64,000 nucleotides of DNA from [Clostridium] asparagiforme DSM 15981 (lineage in GTDB: Bacteria > Bacillota > Clostridia > Lachnospirales > Lachnospiraceae). The notes under the pieces were generated by a model, which did no database searches, was not told the origin of the DNA, and worked only from the letters and a program-made list of their open reading frames with translations. Position numbers and translations under genes: made by a program. Location of the stretch: positions 4,030,001-4,094,000 of the forward strand of contig CP102272.1 in the NCBI GenBank assembly GCA_025149125.1, read 5' to 3'. Shown in pieces: positions 8,723-16,962 of the stretch; the first letter of the stretch is position 1, and each line of letters opens with the position of its first letter.

Positions 8723-9505
8723 TCACCGCCCCAGCTCCTGCTTCAGAATTTCGAAGAATTCCGCCCGCGCCCGGCGCTCCAGCCAGGGACTGTGGCCGCA
8801 GCATTTAAGGACGTGAACCCGGTACTCCTTCCCGGAGCCTGCAAGCGGCCCGCAAACGCCGCACACGGGGTGCGGGTCCTGCTCTCTCTGGATCAATGTG
8901 ACCTGGCAGTCCAGGGCCGCAAAGCTTCTCAACAGCTGTCCGGAGGCCCGCAGCTTTACCGCCTCCCCCCACACAGCCTTGTACTGCTCTGCGTCCACTG
9001 GGAAATCATTTTCCATTGTGTCCGGCAGAGGATCCCAGCTATCGCCCAGCTCCGCCAGCTCTCCCAGCCGCGCCAGCAGACGGTCCGCCTCCTCCGGCAT
9101 CCCCTGTTCCAACCAAAGATTTAACCGGTCGAACTCCTCCCGCTCTCCGGCGCCCAGGTTCCGCCTGCGGCGTTCCCCGATCATAGGGACGTAACCGGCC
9201 GTCAGGGGCGGACAGCCCACCAGAACCAATTTCTCCACCATCTCCGGGTACGCTCCGGCAAAGAGCGCGGCCAGAAACGCTCCCCAGGAGTGTCCGGCCA
9301 GAATGACGGGAACGGTTCCCGCCTCCTCCAGCTGCTCTTTCAGTTCCAAAACCAGCTCCCGGATGGTTTTCCCGGACTGAATGGGCTCCGAAGTCCCGCA
9401 GACCGCACCCGCCATGGCCGCCAGGCCCGCGGCCGATCCCGGAGCGCCGGGACCGCCGTGTATCACAGCCGCCCGGTAAGGCGGATCGCCGTAATATCGT
9501 ATCAT
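8723..9505 (-). CDS. Alpha/beta-fold hydrolase
   Basis: A 260-aa protein with HGGPG (oxyanion-hole motif, residues 16-20) near the N-terminus, the nucleophile elbow GHSWGA (Ser about residue 73) and a late CCGHSPWLE segment holding the catalytic histidine. HGGPG is typical of the prolyl-iminopeptidase-like subgroup, but the substrate cannot be inferred. The ribosome site GAGAGGAG precedes ATG 9505, and the gene lies 42 nt behind the aldo/keto reductase in the same direction. Confidence 0.85.
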   Translation of the reverse strand: MIRYYGDPPYRAAVIHGGPGAPGSAAGLAAMAGAVCGTSEPIQSGKTIRELVLELKEQLEEAGTVPVILAGHSWGAFLAALFAGAYPEMVEKLVLVGCPPLTAGYVPMIGERRRRNLGAGEREEFDRLNLWLEQGMPEEADRLLARLGELAELGDSWDPLPDTMENDFPVDAEQYKAVWGEAVKLRASGQLLRSFAALDCQVTLIQREQDPHPVCGVCGPLAGSGKEYRVHVLKCCGHSPWLERRARAEFFEILKQELGR

Positions 9506-9547
9506 GGCCGGTCTCCTCTCATGTTTCTCCCGCTTTGGGAAGAATTG

Positions 9548-10570
9548 TCACAGCGGCTTTCCCGCCAGAATCTCCCGGTAATCCTCATAGTTCTTTTCCA
9601 GCAGCGCCGGGGTGTCCAGACCGTAGGGACATTTTGCGCTGCACTGGCCGCAGTGCAGGCAGTCCTCGATCTTTTTCATCTTCTCCCGGGCCTCCCCGGT
9701 GAGATGGGCATCCGAAGGGGAGCGCCGGATCATCAGGGACATTCTGGCACAGTTGTTGATCTCAATGCCGGCGGGACAGGGCATACAGTAGCCGCAGCCC
9801 CGGCAGAACTCGCCGGCCAGCTCCGCCCGGTCGTGTTCGATCACCGCTTTCAGCTCCTGGTCCATTTCCGGGATAAGCCGGTCGCATTCCAAAAATTCGT
9901 CCAGTTCCCGCTCCCGCTGGATCCCCCAGATCGGAAGCACGTGGCTGTAGGGAACCATGAAGGCGTAGGCTGCCCTGGCGCTGGTGATCAGTCCGCCGGA
10001 CAGAGCCTTCATGGCGATAAAGCCCATATCCTGCCTGCGGCAGCGCTCCACCAGCTCCAGATCCGGCTCCCCCGCCAGATAGGAGAAGGGGAACTGCAGC
10101 GTCTCGTAAAGCCCGCTGTCCACAGCCTCGCGGGCCACGCTCAGCCGGTGGTTGGTGATTCCGATATGGCGCACCATTCCCCGGTCTTTGGCCTCCTCCA
10201 TGGCCTCATAGAGGCCGGTGCCATCCCCCGGCTTTGGACAGAAGGACGGGTTGTGGAACTGGTAGAGGTCCACATAGTTCGTGCCCAGCCTTCTCAAGCT
10301 TTCTTCCAGATGTTTCCAAAAATCCGCACTGTTTTCGGCGGGCGTTTTGGTTGCGATAAACACCTGGTCCCGGATACCGGCCAGGGCCGCCCCCAGCTTC
10401 TCCTCGCTGTCCGTGTACGTGTATGCGGTGTCAAAAAAACGGATTCCGTGGTCGTAAGCCTTGCGGACCAGCCGCACCGCCTCCTCCTTCGGAATCCGCT
10501 GGATAGGCAGCGCGCCGAATCCGTTCCGGTTCACGCAAATCTCTGTTTTTCCAAGTCTGATCTGATTCAT
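9548..10570 (-). CDS. Aldo/keto reductase with C-terminal 4Fe-4S ferredoxin-type domain
   Basis: A 340-aa protein. Residues 1-250 form an AKR TIM barrel: FFDTAYTY holds the catalytic Asp/Tyr region, and VDLYQFHNP the histidine. A C-terminal segment carries two cysteine clusters, CRGCGYCMPCPAGIEINNC and CLHCGQCSAKCPYG, consistent with iron-sulfur binding. This AKR-ferredoxin fusion is common in anaerobes, but its physiological substrate is generally unknown. A 45-nt longer frame exists; the start at 10570 is chosen because GAGGAGG lies just upstream and the MNQIRLGKTE start fits the family. Confidence 0.9.
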   Translation of the reverse strand: MNQIRLGKTEICVNRNGFGALPIQRIPKEEAVRLVRKAYDHGIRFFDTAYTYTDSEEKLGAALAGIRDQVFIATKTPAENSADFWKHLEESLRRLGTNYVDLYQFHNPSFCPKPGDGTGLYEAMEEAKDRGMVRHIGITNHRLSVAREAVDSGLYETLQFPFSYLAGEPDLELVERCRRQDMGFIAMKALSGGLITSARAAYAFMVPYSHVLPIWGIQRERELDEFLECDRLIPEMDQELKAVIEHDRAELAGEFCRGCGYCMPCPAGIEINNCARMSLMIRRSPSDAHLTGEAREKMKKIEDCLHCGQCSAKCPYGLDTPALLEKNYEDYREILAGKPL

Positions 10571-10622
10571 ATCTTCCTCCTCATCTGTATGTCCGCTTCC
10601 GGGGCGGCCGGTCACCCGTGCC

Positions 10623-11480
10623 TCACCGGTAATAGCGGTATATCACCTGGCAGGCGTCTTTCGCCTCCCGGTTATATCGATCCAACAGGCCCTCCATCAC
10701 GCGGGCGTCCTCCGGCCATCTGGCCTTGTACACGTGCCAGCCCTCCAGTATCAGGATGTCCGGCAGGCGGATCAGGCCGGTGATCCCGTCCCAAAACGCA
10801 TCCCAGTTCATCCCGTACCATTCCGGCAGACCCAGGGACCCCTTCAATATCTGCTGGAGCTCCCGGGGTGAAGCGGCGTCGGCCACAGGGATCGTAAGAA
10901 TCCGTTTTTCCGGCGCCGGACGGTCCGAGAGCAGCTCGCCATCCAGGCTCAGCTCGTAGCGGTTCCCCTCCCAGTCCAGGAGGCGGATCCGCCCGTTCTC
11001 CAGGCAAAAGGCGCGCTCCCCTGTCAGGGACGCAAAGAGATCGCGGCCTGAGAATGTCCAGACGGTCTGCAGCTCCCGGTTCAGGCGCAGCACCTCCAGC
11101 TCCCCGTGCAGGATCAAATCCCCTCCGCAAGGGTACAGAGCCAGCATGGAGCCGCAGACGTCAAGTCTCCGGCTGCAAACGATCTCAAAGTTGTCGAGCG
11201 ACAGTCTGATCACCATGCGGTCCATCAGAACGGTCAAACGGGATTCCTCGAGCACGGCGCAGCTTTCAACACACCAGGTTTTGGGACCGATCAGCGCAGC
11301 CTGCCGCTCCTCCCCGGTTTCAAACCGCTCCACCGCAAGGCGGCATACCTTCGCAAAATCTCCCCGTCCCAGCCCGTCCGGGTTGATGATCCGGTCGTAG
11401 GGCCGGTTGTCCGCCGAACCGATGGTGTAGGACGGGTCCGGGACAAGCTCTGCCCGATAATGGCTGCTGTAACAGATCAT
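10623..11480 (-). CDS. Barstar-domain protein with a 190-residue N-terminal region
   Basis: A 285-aa protein. The C-terminal 85 residues resemble barstar (barnase inhibitor family): an acidic helix region around LPEWYGMNWDAFWDGI and the strand LPDILILEGW are the recognisable core. The N-terminal ~195 residues are beta-rich and cysteine-containing (CGSMLALYPCGGDLILHG); I do not recognise this domain. No barnase-like ribonuclease or polymorphic-toxin gene is adjacent, so an immunity role is only a guess. It heads a leftward group with the aldo/keto reductase 52 nt downstream and has a GGAGGGAGA ribosome site. Confidence 0.75.
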   Translation of the reverse strand: MICYSSHYRAELVPDPSYTIGSADNRPYDRIINPDGLGRGDFAKVCRLAVERFETGEERQAALIGPKTWCVESCAVLEESRLTVLMDRMVIRLSLDNFEIVCSRRLDVCGSMLALYPCGGDLILHGELEVLRLNRELQTVWTFSGRDLFASLTGERAFCLENGRIRLLDWEGNRYELSLDGELLSDRPAPEKRILTIPVADAASPRELQQILKGSLGLPEWYGMNWDAFWDGITGLIRLPDILILEGWHVYKARWPEDARVMEGLLDRYNREAKDACQVIYRYYR

Positions 11481-11633
11481 CTCATCTCTCCCTCCGGATT
11501 CATCCCGCCGTTTTGTTTTACCCTTGTATTATAGTAAAATTACCGTGCAACTTCAATAGGCAACCGAAAACCTCCGGCATCGGCTCTCCGCTGATGTCAC
11601 TGTACGCTCCGTTCCCAGTAACACGCCAAAACA

Positions 11634-11671
11634 GCGCGGGCGGCGGATTCTTCTGCATCCGCCGCCCGCGC
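11634..11671 (-). terminator. Terminator of the OPT transporter-PqqD operon
   Basis: A perfect 15-bp stem, GCGCGGGCGGCGGAT (11634-11648) against ATCCGCCGCCCGCGC (11657-11671), with an 8-nt loop. On the minus strand it is followed by TGTTTTGG. It begins 9 nt past the PqqD stop codon. Confidence 0.8.
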
Positions 11672-11679
11672 TCAAACGC

Positions 11680-12033
11680 TCAACGATATGATATAAAATG
11701 ATTGCCGGCCAGCGTCTCAAAATACTGAGCCAGGCGCTCGTACAACGGCTCGGCCCGGTCCCCGAACTCTGCCTTTACAAGCGCCCCGATCTCCGCCAGG
11801 TCCCGCTGCCCGTCGATCTGCTTCCAGATAAAGCTGCCAAACGCCTCCAGGCGGATATGACTGACCTTCGGGGTTGCAAACAGGCCCTGGGCGATCTTGT
11901 CAAACAAACCCCGATGGACCATGTCGAGGATCACGATCCCCGACTGGTCTTCCTTCCAGGTAAGCTTAGGATTGCGCTCGGGGATCTGCTCCAGGTAATT
12001 CCTGCTGCTTTTTCTCTTGCCCAACAAATTCAT
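11680..12033 (-). CDS. PqqD-family protein
   Basis: A 117-aa protein with the PqqD/RRE-like core, SHIRLEAFGSFIWKQIDGQRDLAEIGALV, near residues 58-86. PqqD domains are peptide-recognition modules of RiPP maturation, but stand-alone members also occur. Here no radical SAM maturase or obvious precursor peptide is nearby. The gene lies 23 nt downstream of an OPT-family peptide transporter, in the same direction, and shares its terminator. Its role with the transporter (for example handling peptides) is inference only. Confidence 0.8.
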   Translation of the reverse strand: MNLLGKRKSSRNYLEQIPERNPKLTWKEDQSGIVILDMVHRGLFDKIAQGLFATPKVSHIRLEAFGSFIWKQIDGQRDLAEIGALVKAEFGDRAEPLYERLAQYFETLAGNHFISYR

Positions 12034-12056
12034 TCTCCCTTCAACCGCCGCGGTTT

Positions 12057-14009
12057 TTATTTCTTATTGTTCTTATCTTCCCGGTACCAGATGGTAAATT
12101 TACACATGATCAGAATCAACGCCGCGAAAGCCGCCAGGGATACCAGCTTGGCGGACGGTCCGGACAGAAACGCGCCCAGGCCGTTTTCCATGGCGGACAT
12201 ATTCAGGAAGTCGGCCAGGAAGCCGCCTCTTGTACCTGCAAACGGAATGATGGCGAACACCGCCAGGAGGATTCCCACCAGGCCCTCGCCCGCGATCATA
12301 CCCGAGGTATAGAGGATGCCGCAGCTCACCGCCTCCCCGCGCTCCTCGTCGGAGCATTTGCGCTTCTCAAACCAGTGGCGTACCAGTCCGCCCACCATAA
12401 TGGCGGAGGTGGTGCGCAGGGGCAGGTACAGCCCCACCGCCACGGGCATCACCGGGATGCCCAAAATCTCGATCACCACCGCGATGGCAGCCCCCGAGAG
12501 AATCATGTTCCAGGGCAGGTTTCCGTTCATCACGCCCTCCACCACGGTCTTCATGATCATGGCCTGAGGCGCTGGGAGCTCGTCGGTGCCGTAGCCCCAG
12601 GCCTTGTTCAACAGGTAGAGCACGCCGCCGATGGCAAGGGCGGAAGCCACAACGCCGATCAACTCGCCGATCTGCTGTTTTTTGGGCGTGGAACCCACGA
12701 TGTAACCGGTTTTCAGGTCCTGGGAGGTGTCGCCCGCAATGGCTGCGATCACGCAGATCACGCCGCCGATGGCGATCACGCCCATCATGCTCTCATGCCC
12801 GGTTCCGGACACGGATTTTAACACCAGAGAGGACACCAGCAGGGTCGCGATGGCCATACCGGACACCGGGTTGTTGGAGGAGCCCACCAGGCCCACCAGG
12901 CGGGAGGAAACCGTTGCGAACAGGAATCCAAACACCGCGATCAACAGCGCACCCAGAAGATTCACCGGAACCGCAGGAACCAGCCAGATCACCACGCAGG
13001 CCGCCAGCACGCCAAGCAGCACCACGTTCATGGGCAGATCCTGGTCCGTGCGCAGGGTGGATGCCTGACGGCCCGCCCTCAGATCGCGCATGGCGTCACG
13101 GAAGGTTCTGACGATCAGGGGCAGGGACTTGATCAGGCTTATGATGCCCGCCGCCGCCACGGCGCCCGCTCCGATGTAGCGGATGTAGGAGCCCCACATG
13201 GCGGAGCTGCTCATCTCGCTGATCAGCTGGTCTGCCGGCGCAAAGGGTTGGGTCAGCCCGCTTCCGAACAGCTTGATGATGGGCATCAGGATCAGCCAGG
13301 AAATGATTCCCCCCGAAAACATGTAGGAGGAAATCTTGGGGCCGCAGATATATCCCACGCCCGCCAGAGCCGGCAGTACGGAGATTCCCGCGCCGCCGCC
13401 GTATTGTTTGATATCATAATCCACATCGCTGGGAAACAGCTTCAAGCCGTCGGCGATGAACTTGTAGGCGGCCGCGATGCCCATGCCGGCAAATACCACT
13501 CCGGCCTTGGAACCGCCCTGCTCTCCGGCCACCAGAACCTCGGCGCAGGCCGTGCCCTCGGGATAGGGCAGCACGCCGTGCTCCTTGACGATCAGCGCCT
13601 GGCGCAGCGGAATCATGAACAGCACGCCCAGCACGCCGCCGCAGAGGGCGATCAGGGAAATCTCAACCAGCGACGGGGCTCCCACTCCCCAATCGCTCAT
13701 CCACATAAATAAAGCCGGCAGCGTAAAGATCGCGCCTGCCGCCACGGACTCACCGGCGGAGCCGATGGTCTGCACCATGTTGTTCTCCAGGATGGAATCG
13801 CGCTTCAATATCACGCGGATCACCCCCATGGATATAACCGCAGCCGGGATGGATGCGGACACGGTCATACCCACGCGCAATCCCAGATAGGCGTTGGCAG
13901 CACCGAACAATACCGCCAGGATAATACCCAGCACGATTGATACCGCAGTCATCTCCGGTACAACCTGATTCGCCGGGATAAATGGTTTAAAACCATTTTG
14001 ATCCTTCAT
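12057..14009 (-). CDS. OPT-family oligopeptide transporter
   Basis: A 650-aa polytopic membrane protein with roughly 15-16 hydrophobic segments. The N-terminal EMTAVSIVLGIILAVLFGAA followed by NAYLGLRVGMTVSASIPAA is characteristic of bacterial OPT proteins, as is the GSSNNPVSGM segment in the middle. Members import oligopeptides or metal-chelate complexes; specificity is not readable. It is followed by a PqqD gene in an apparent two-gene operon with a strong terminator. An extended -10 (TGATATAAT, minus strand, about 14042-14050) lies upstream, and the ribosome site is GAAGGAGTG. Confidence 0.92.
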   Translation of the reverse strand: MKDQNGFKPFIPANQVVPEMTAVSIVLGIILAVLFGAANAYLGLRVGMTVSASIPAAVISMGVIRVILKRDSILENNMVQTIGSAGESVAAGAIFTLPALFMWMSDWGVGAPSLVEISLIALCGGVLGVLFMIPLRQALIVKEHGVLPYPEGTACAEVLVAGEQGGSKAGVVFAGMGIAAAYKFIADGLKLFPSDVDYDIKQYGGGAGISVLPALAGVGYICGPKISSYMFSGGIISWLILMPIIKLFGSGLTQPFAPADQLISEMSSSAMWGSYIRYIGAGAVAAAGIISLIKSLPLIVRTFRDAMRDLRAGRQASTLRTDQDLPMNVVLLGVLAACVVIWLVPAVPVNLLGALLIAVFGFLFATVSSRLVGLVGSSNNPVSGMAIATLLVSSLVLKSVSGTGHESMMGVIAIGGVICVIAAIAGDTSQDLKTGYIVGSTPKKQQIGELIGVVASALAIGGVLYLLNKAWGYGTDELPAPQAMIMKTVVEGVMNGNLPWNMILSGAAIAVVIEILGIPVMPVAVGLYLPLRTTSAIMVGGLVRHWFEKRKCSDEERGEAVSCGILYTSGMIAGEGLVGILLAVFAIIPFAGTRGGFLADFLNMSAMENGLGAFLSGPSAKLVSLAAFAALILIMCKFTIWYREDKNNKK

Positions 14010-14041
14010 AAAGTATCACTCCTTCGTATGAAATTTTTTTT

Positions 14042-14050
14042 ATTATATCA
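14042..14050 (-). promoter_or_regulatory. Extended -10 promoter of the OPT operon
   Basis: TGATATAAT on the minus strand, 33 nt upstream of the OPT start, in an A/T-rich gap. No good -35 hexamer is seen at the usual spacing, which fits an extended -10 type promoter. Confidence 0.45.
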
Positions 14051-14147
14051 TAAAAAGAGAGAATTTTCTACTTTTTGAAGGGGTGATCTGAATTTTATAT
14101 TAATTTTATAAAGTTTTTTTGAATACACTGCTGATTTTCTCCGATTT

Positions 14148-15338
14148 TCACGATAGATTCTTAAGTTTTTGGAAATCCCCGGAAATAATCAGACTTAACA
14201 TCGTTTCCAGGCCAAAGCGCTCCTCGCGCTCCAAAAGGGCCAGCAGCGCCTCCCGGTTTTCGTCGGAGTGTTCCACCTCCCTGGAGAACCGGTGGGCAAT
14301 ATCCACAAAGCCGTCAAAGTCCAGCCGCCCACCCTGCAGCGCCCAGGTCCCCATAGCCAGCTCCCGGATGAGCAGCACGCAGGCCGCCGCAAACTTCATC
14401 CGCGGGTAGGCCCGGCCGTCGTAAACCGCCCCGCAGAAGTAGGTGAACACAAAATACACCCAGAGCTGTTCGCCCCAGATGTCCCAGTCCCCGTCCGCAG
14501 CGCCCATTAAATCCCCGGCAAATTCCCGGCAGATCCGGCCGTACGCCTCCTCACCGGACCCGTACAGGGCGTTTCTAAGCCCGGCCAGCCGTCCGGGCCA
14601 GCCGCTGTTTAGCGCTTCCAGACGGCCCAGCTCCTCGGTCAGACTGAAAAATCCCCGGTAACGCTGCTTCAGCCCGGCTCCAAACCCGGCGGTCCGCCCG
14701 GCAAACCGCTCCCCCGCCCCGGCGCTCCCGTACCGCTCCAACAGCTGGTCCGCCGCGTACAGGCGGTTTTTGCGGATGCGGCTCTGCAGGTCGTGGGCCA
14801 GAGCCAGCGCCATGGACGCCCGCTCCGACAGGGGATGGCTCCGGTCCTGTAAGATTCGGACGGCCAGCTCCCTGGCGTCCGTCAGCTTGGTATAGAGAAG
14901 GAAATCGAAATCCCCGTAGTCCTCCTCTCCCTCCCGCTCAAAATCCAGGAAACGCACGGGCTCCCGCCGTCCCAACACAATCCGCGCCGCCTCGATGCAG
15001 GAGATACACAGGGAAATCTCCCTGACCCCCTCGAACTCCTCGATGTGGCGCGGGTAGGTCCGGCAGGTTTTGCAGAGCATCCCCGGCCCGCCGTCGGAGT
15101 ACAGATCGCACAGCCCGCTGTCGGCCAGGAAGGCGCAGCGCCGCCCGTACTGTTTGAAGGAGCCCTGGTCCCAGCGGATGCTGTTGTGCAGGCGGTTGCC
15201 CAGGGGACCTTTGGTTTTTCGGTACGTTCTCAGGGAAACCGGATCGATCATGATCTCCCATCCTGCGCAGCAGGTGTCCGTGCAGCGGTCCGCCGCACAG
15301 GAAAATTCCCGGTAATAATGTGGTATTGTATAGCGCAT
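14148..15338 (-). CDS. fliB: FliB-like flagellin lysine-N-methylase family protein
   Basis: A 396-aa protein with the cysteine-rich N-terminal signature of the FliB family: YYREFSCAADRCTDTCCAGW, then RRCAFLADSGLCDLY, LCKTCRTYPRH and SLCISC, probably an Fe-S site. The rest is alpha-helical without further motifs. In Salmonella, FliB methylates flagellin lysines; many Clostridia carry stand-alone homologues of unknown target. No flagellar gene is present in this window. The start at 15338 (MRYTIPHYYREF) is chosen because GGAGG lies just upstream; a 48-nt longer frame overlaps the upstream gene. Confidence 0.82.
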   Translation of the reverse strand: MRYTIPHYYREFSCAADRCTDTCCAGWEIMIDPVSLRTYRKTKGPLGNRLHNSIRWDQGSFKQYGRRCAFLADSGLCDLYSDGGPGMLCKTCRTYPRHIEEFEGVREISLCISCIEAARIVLGRREPVRFLDFEREGEEDYGDFDFLLYTKLTDARELAVRILQDRSHPLSERASMALALAHDLQSRIRKNRLYAADQLLERYGSAGAGERFAGRTAGFGAGLKQRYRGFFSLTEELGRLEALNSGWPGRLAGLRNALYGSGEEAYGRICREFAGDLMGAADGDWDIWGEQLWVYFVFTYFCGAVYDGRAYPRMKFAAACVLLIRELAMGTWALQGGRLDFDGFVDIAHRFSREVEHSDENREALLALLEREERFGLETMLSLIISGDFQKLKNLS

Positions 15339-15351
15339 CCCGATCCTCCGT

Positions 15352-15897
15352 CTATTCGGCGTTCTCCGCCCGGTTAAAGTACACATTGGTCACGACGCCG
15401 TCCCACACCAGGGTCCGGTCCAGGATCAGGCGCTCCCCGTAATCCCCGGGCAGAAACAGCGGCATACCTTTGCCCAGAATCACCGGCAGCGTGGAAATCC
15501 AATACTGGTCCACCAGCTCCTGCTCCATAAAGCTCTTTAGCAGCTTTGCGCCGCCCACCAGCCAGATCGCCTTGCCGGACCGCTGCTTGAGCAGAAACAC
15601 CAGCTCCCAAACGTCCCCGGGCCAGAAGGTCACCTCGTCGGTATCCTCCAGAAACTGGCTGGTCACCACGTAACACTCCTTGCCCTCATAGGGCCAGCTG
15701 TCCGGCGAAAGCTGTGTCTTCACCTGCTCGTAGGTGGCGCGGCCCATGATCAGCGTGTCCACGGTCTCGTAAAACGCCTGGTAGCCGCCGTCTCCCTCCT
15801 CGGCGCCGTGGCCCTTCATCCAATCCACGCCGCCGTCCGCGTCCGCCAGGTAGCCGTCCACGCTGACGCCGATATACAGAATTACCTCTCGTTCCAT
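15352..15897 (-). CDS. Dihydrofolate reductase-like (RibD C-terminal domain) protein
   Basis: A 181-aa protein: VILYIGVSVDGYLADADGGVDWM at the N-terminus, TLIMGRATYEQV in the middle and IWLVGGAKLLKSFMEQ towards the C-terminus. These are the NADPH-binding strands of the DHFR/RibD-C fold. Members of this YyaP/YwjB-like group are mostly uncharacterised reductases. The start at 15897 follows a GGAGG ribosome site; a 51-nt N-terminal extension is unlikely. It precedes the FliB-like gene by 13 nt, so the two are probably cotranscribed. Confidence 0.88.
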   Translation of the reverse strand: MEREVILYIGVSVDGYLADADGGVDWMKGHGAEEGDGGYQAFYETVDTLIMGRATYEQVKTQLSPDSWPYEGKECYVVTSQFLEDTDEVTFWPGDVWELVFLLKQRSGKAIWLVGGAKLLKSFMEQELVDQYWISTLPVILGKGMPLFLPGDYGERLILDRTLVWDGVVTNVYFNRAENAE

Positions 15898-16033
15898 CCA
15901 ATCCTCCGTGCAATCCCCGCAGACCCTCCCGCGGTTGATCGTATTCAAGCATATCCGTCCTGCCGCCGTTTCGAACGGCGGCGGTACCGTCTACTATACC
16001 ACACTTTTCCCGATTTTCCAACCGCGGCGGCGC

Positions 16034-16081
16034 GGTTTCCCACCCGATTTCCCACCCGGTTTCCCACCCGGTTTCCCACGT
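16034..16081. repeat. Four tandem 12-bp repeats with G-quadruplex potential (minus strand)
   Basis: Units GGTTTCCCACCC, GATTTCCCACCC, GGTTTCCCACCC and GGTTTCCCACGT follow one another without gaps; a decayed fifth (GGATTCCCGC) continues to about 16091. The minus strand therefore reads as repeated GGGTGGGAAACC, a run of closely spaced G-triplets. It lies in the gap between the AmrS gene and the DHFR-like gene. Confidence 0.8.
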
Positions 16082-16092
16082 GGATTCCCGCT

Positions 16093-16119
16093 GCCGCGCC
16101 TGCGCCTAACCGGCGCGGC
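16093..16119. repeat. GC-rich hairpin after amrS
   Basis: GCCGCGCC (16093-16100) pairs with GGCGCGGC (16112-16119). It lies 19 nt beyond the amrS stop on the minus strand but has no T-tract, so termination is uncertain. Confidence 0.4.
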
Positions 16120-16137
16120 CCGGCCCACCACACACTC

Positions 16138-16962
16138 TCAACAGTTCCCAACATACACATACCGCAGCGCTTCTGCCGCCCGCTCCGCCAGGCGGTACAC
16201 CGTGTCCACCGGCGTGGGCCGCGCGTCCGCCATCCTCCAGCGCGGGAAAAAACGGGTCACGTGCAGAGGGATTTCCGGGTTCAGGGAGGCCACCCAGGCG
16301 GCCAGCTCCTCCATCTCCTCATCCGAGTCGTTCTCCCCCGGCACGATCAGCGTGGTCAGCTCCACATGGCAGGCCCCGGCGGCCCGGCTGATAAAATGCT
16401 TTACCGTCTCCAGATCCCCGCCCAGCTTGCGGTAATAGGATTCCCGGAACCCCTTTAAGTCGATGTTCATAGCGTCCGCCACCGGCAAAATCTCATCCAG
16501 CACCAGGTCCGTCACGCTGCCGTTGGTAACAACCACCGTTTTCATTCCCAGACGCCGGACAAGACGGGCCGTGTCCCGGACATATTCCCAGCCCACTAAC
16601 GGCTCGTTGTAGGTGAACGCCACCCCGATGTTGCCGTTCCCGGCCAAGGCGCGGGCGCGGGCGGCCAGCTCCTCCGGCGTCATGGCGGCGGCCGCGGACT
16701 CCCGCCCCGCCATGGAAATCTCGTGGTTCTGGCAAAACGGACAGCGCAGATTGCAGCCAAAGCTGCCCGCAGACAGAATCATGGAACCGGGCATAAAGCG
16801 GCGGAGCGGCTTTTTCTCCACCGGGTCCAGCGCCAGAGCCGTGAGGCGGCCGTAGTTTACCGCCACCGACCGACCGCCCACATTTTTCCGCGCCCGGCAC
16901 AAGCCGGTCTGCCCCTCCTCAAGCCTGCAGTGGTGCAGGCAAAACGGACAGATCATCTTCAC
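16138..16962 (-). CDS. amrS: AmmeMemoRadiSam system radical SAM enzyme
   Basis: A 274-aa radical SAM protein. The cluster motif CNLRCPFC (CxxxCxxC) lies near residue 74, after an N-terminal segment with extra cysteines, CPFCLHHCRLEEGQTGLCRAR. The later AFTYNEPLVGWEYV, VTNGSV and AMNIDLKGF are typical of the PflA-like AmrS family. AmrS is defined by co-occurrence with MEMO1- and AMMECR1-domain proteins, exactly the neighbour here; its substrate is not established. A GTG start (16962) overlaps the upstream stop as GTGA; ATG 16956 is an alternative, both behind GGGGAGGGAG. Confidence 0.9.
   Translation of the reverse strand: MKMICPFCLHHCRLEEGQTGLCRARKNVGGRSVAVNYGRLTALALDPVEKKPLRRFMPGSMILSAGSFGCNLRCPFCQNHEISMAGRESAAAAMTPEELAARARALAGNGNIGVAFTYNEPLVGWEYVRDTARLVRRLGMKTVVVTNGSVTDLVLDEILPVADAMNIDLKGFRESYYRKLGGDLETVKHFISRAAGACHVELTTLIVPGENDSDEEMEELAAWVASLNPEIPLHVTRFFPRWRMADARPTPVDTVYRLAERAAEALRYVYVGNC

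Noticed and set aside
9290..10783. 497-codon plus-strand open frame
   Set aside because: Antisense to the hydrolase and aldo/keto reductase genes, with no domain; a GC-driven shadow.
11513..11701. Possible 62-aa gene between the barstar-like and PqqD genes
   Set aside because: No ribosome site, and it spans the terminator hairpin of the PqqD operon.
16034..16081. 12-bp repeats translated as a VGNR-repeat peptide on the minus strand
   Set aside because: The frame lacks a ribosome site and overlaps the gap and the end of amrS; better explained as non-coding minisatellite.
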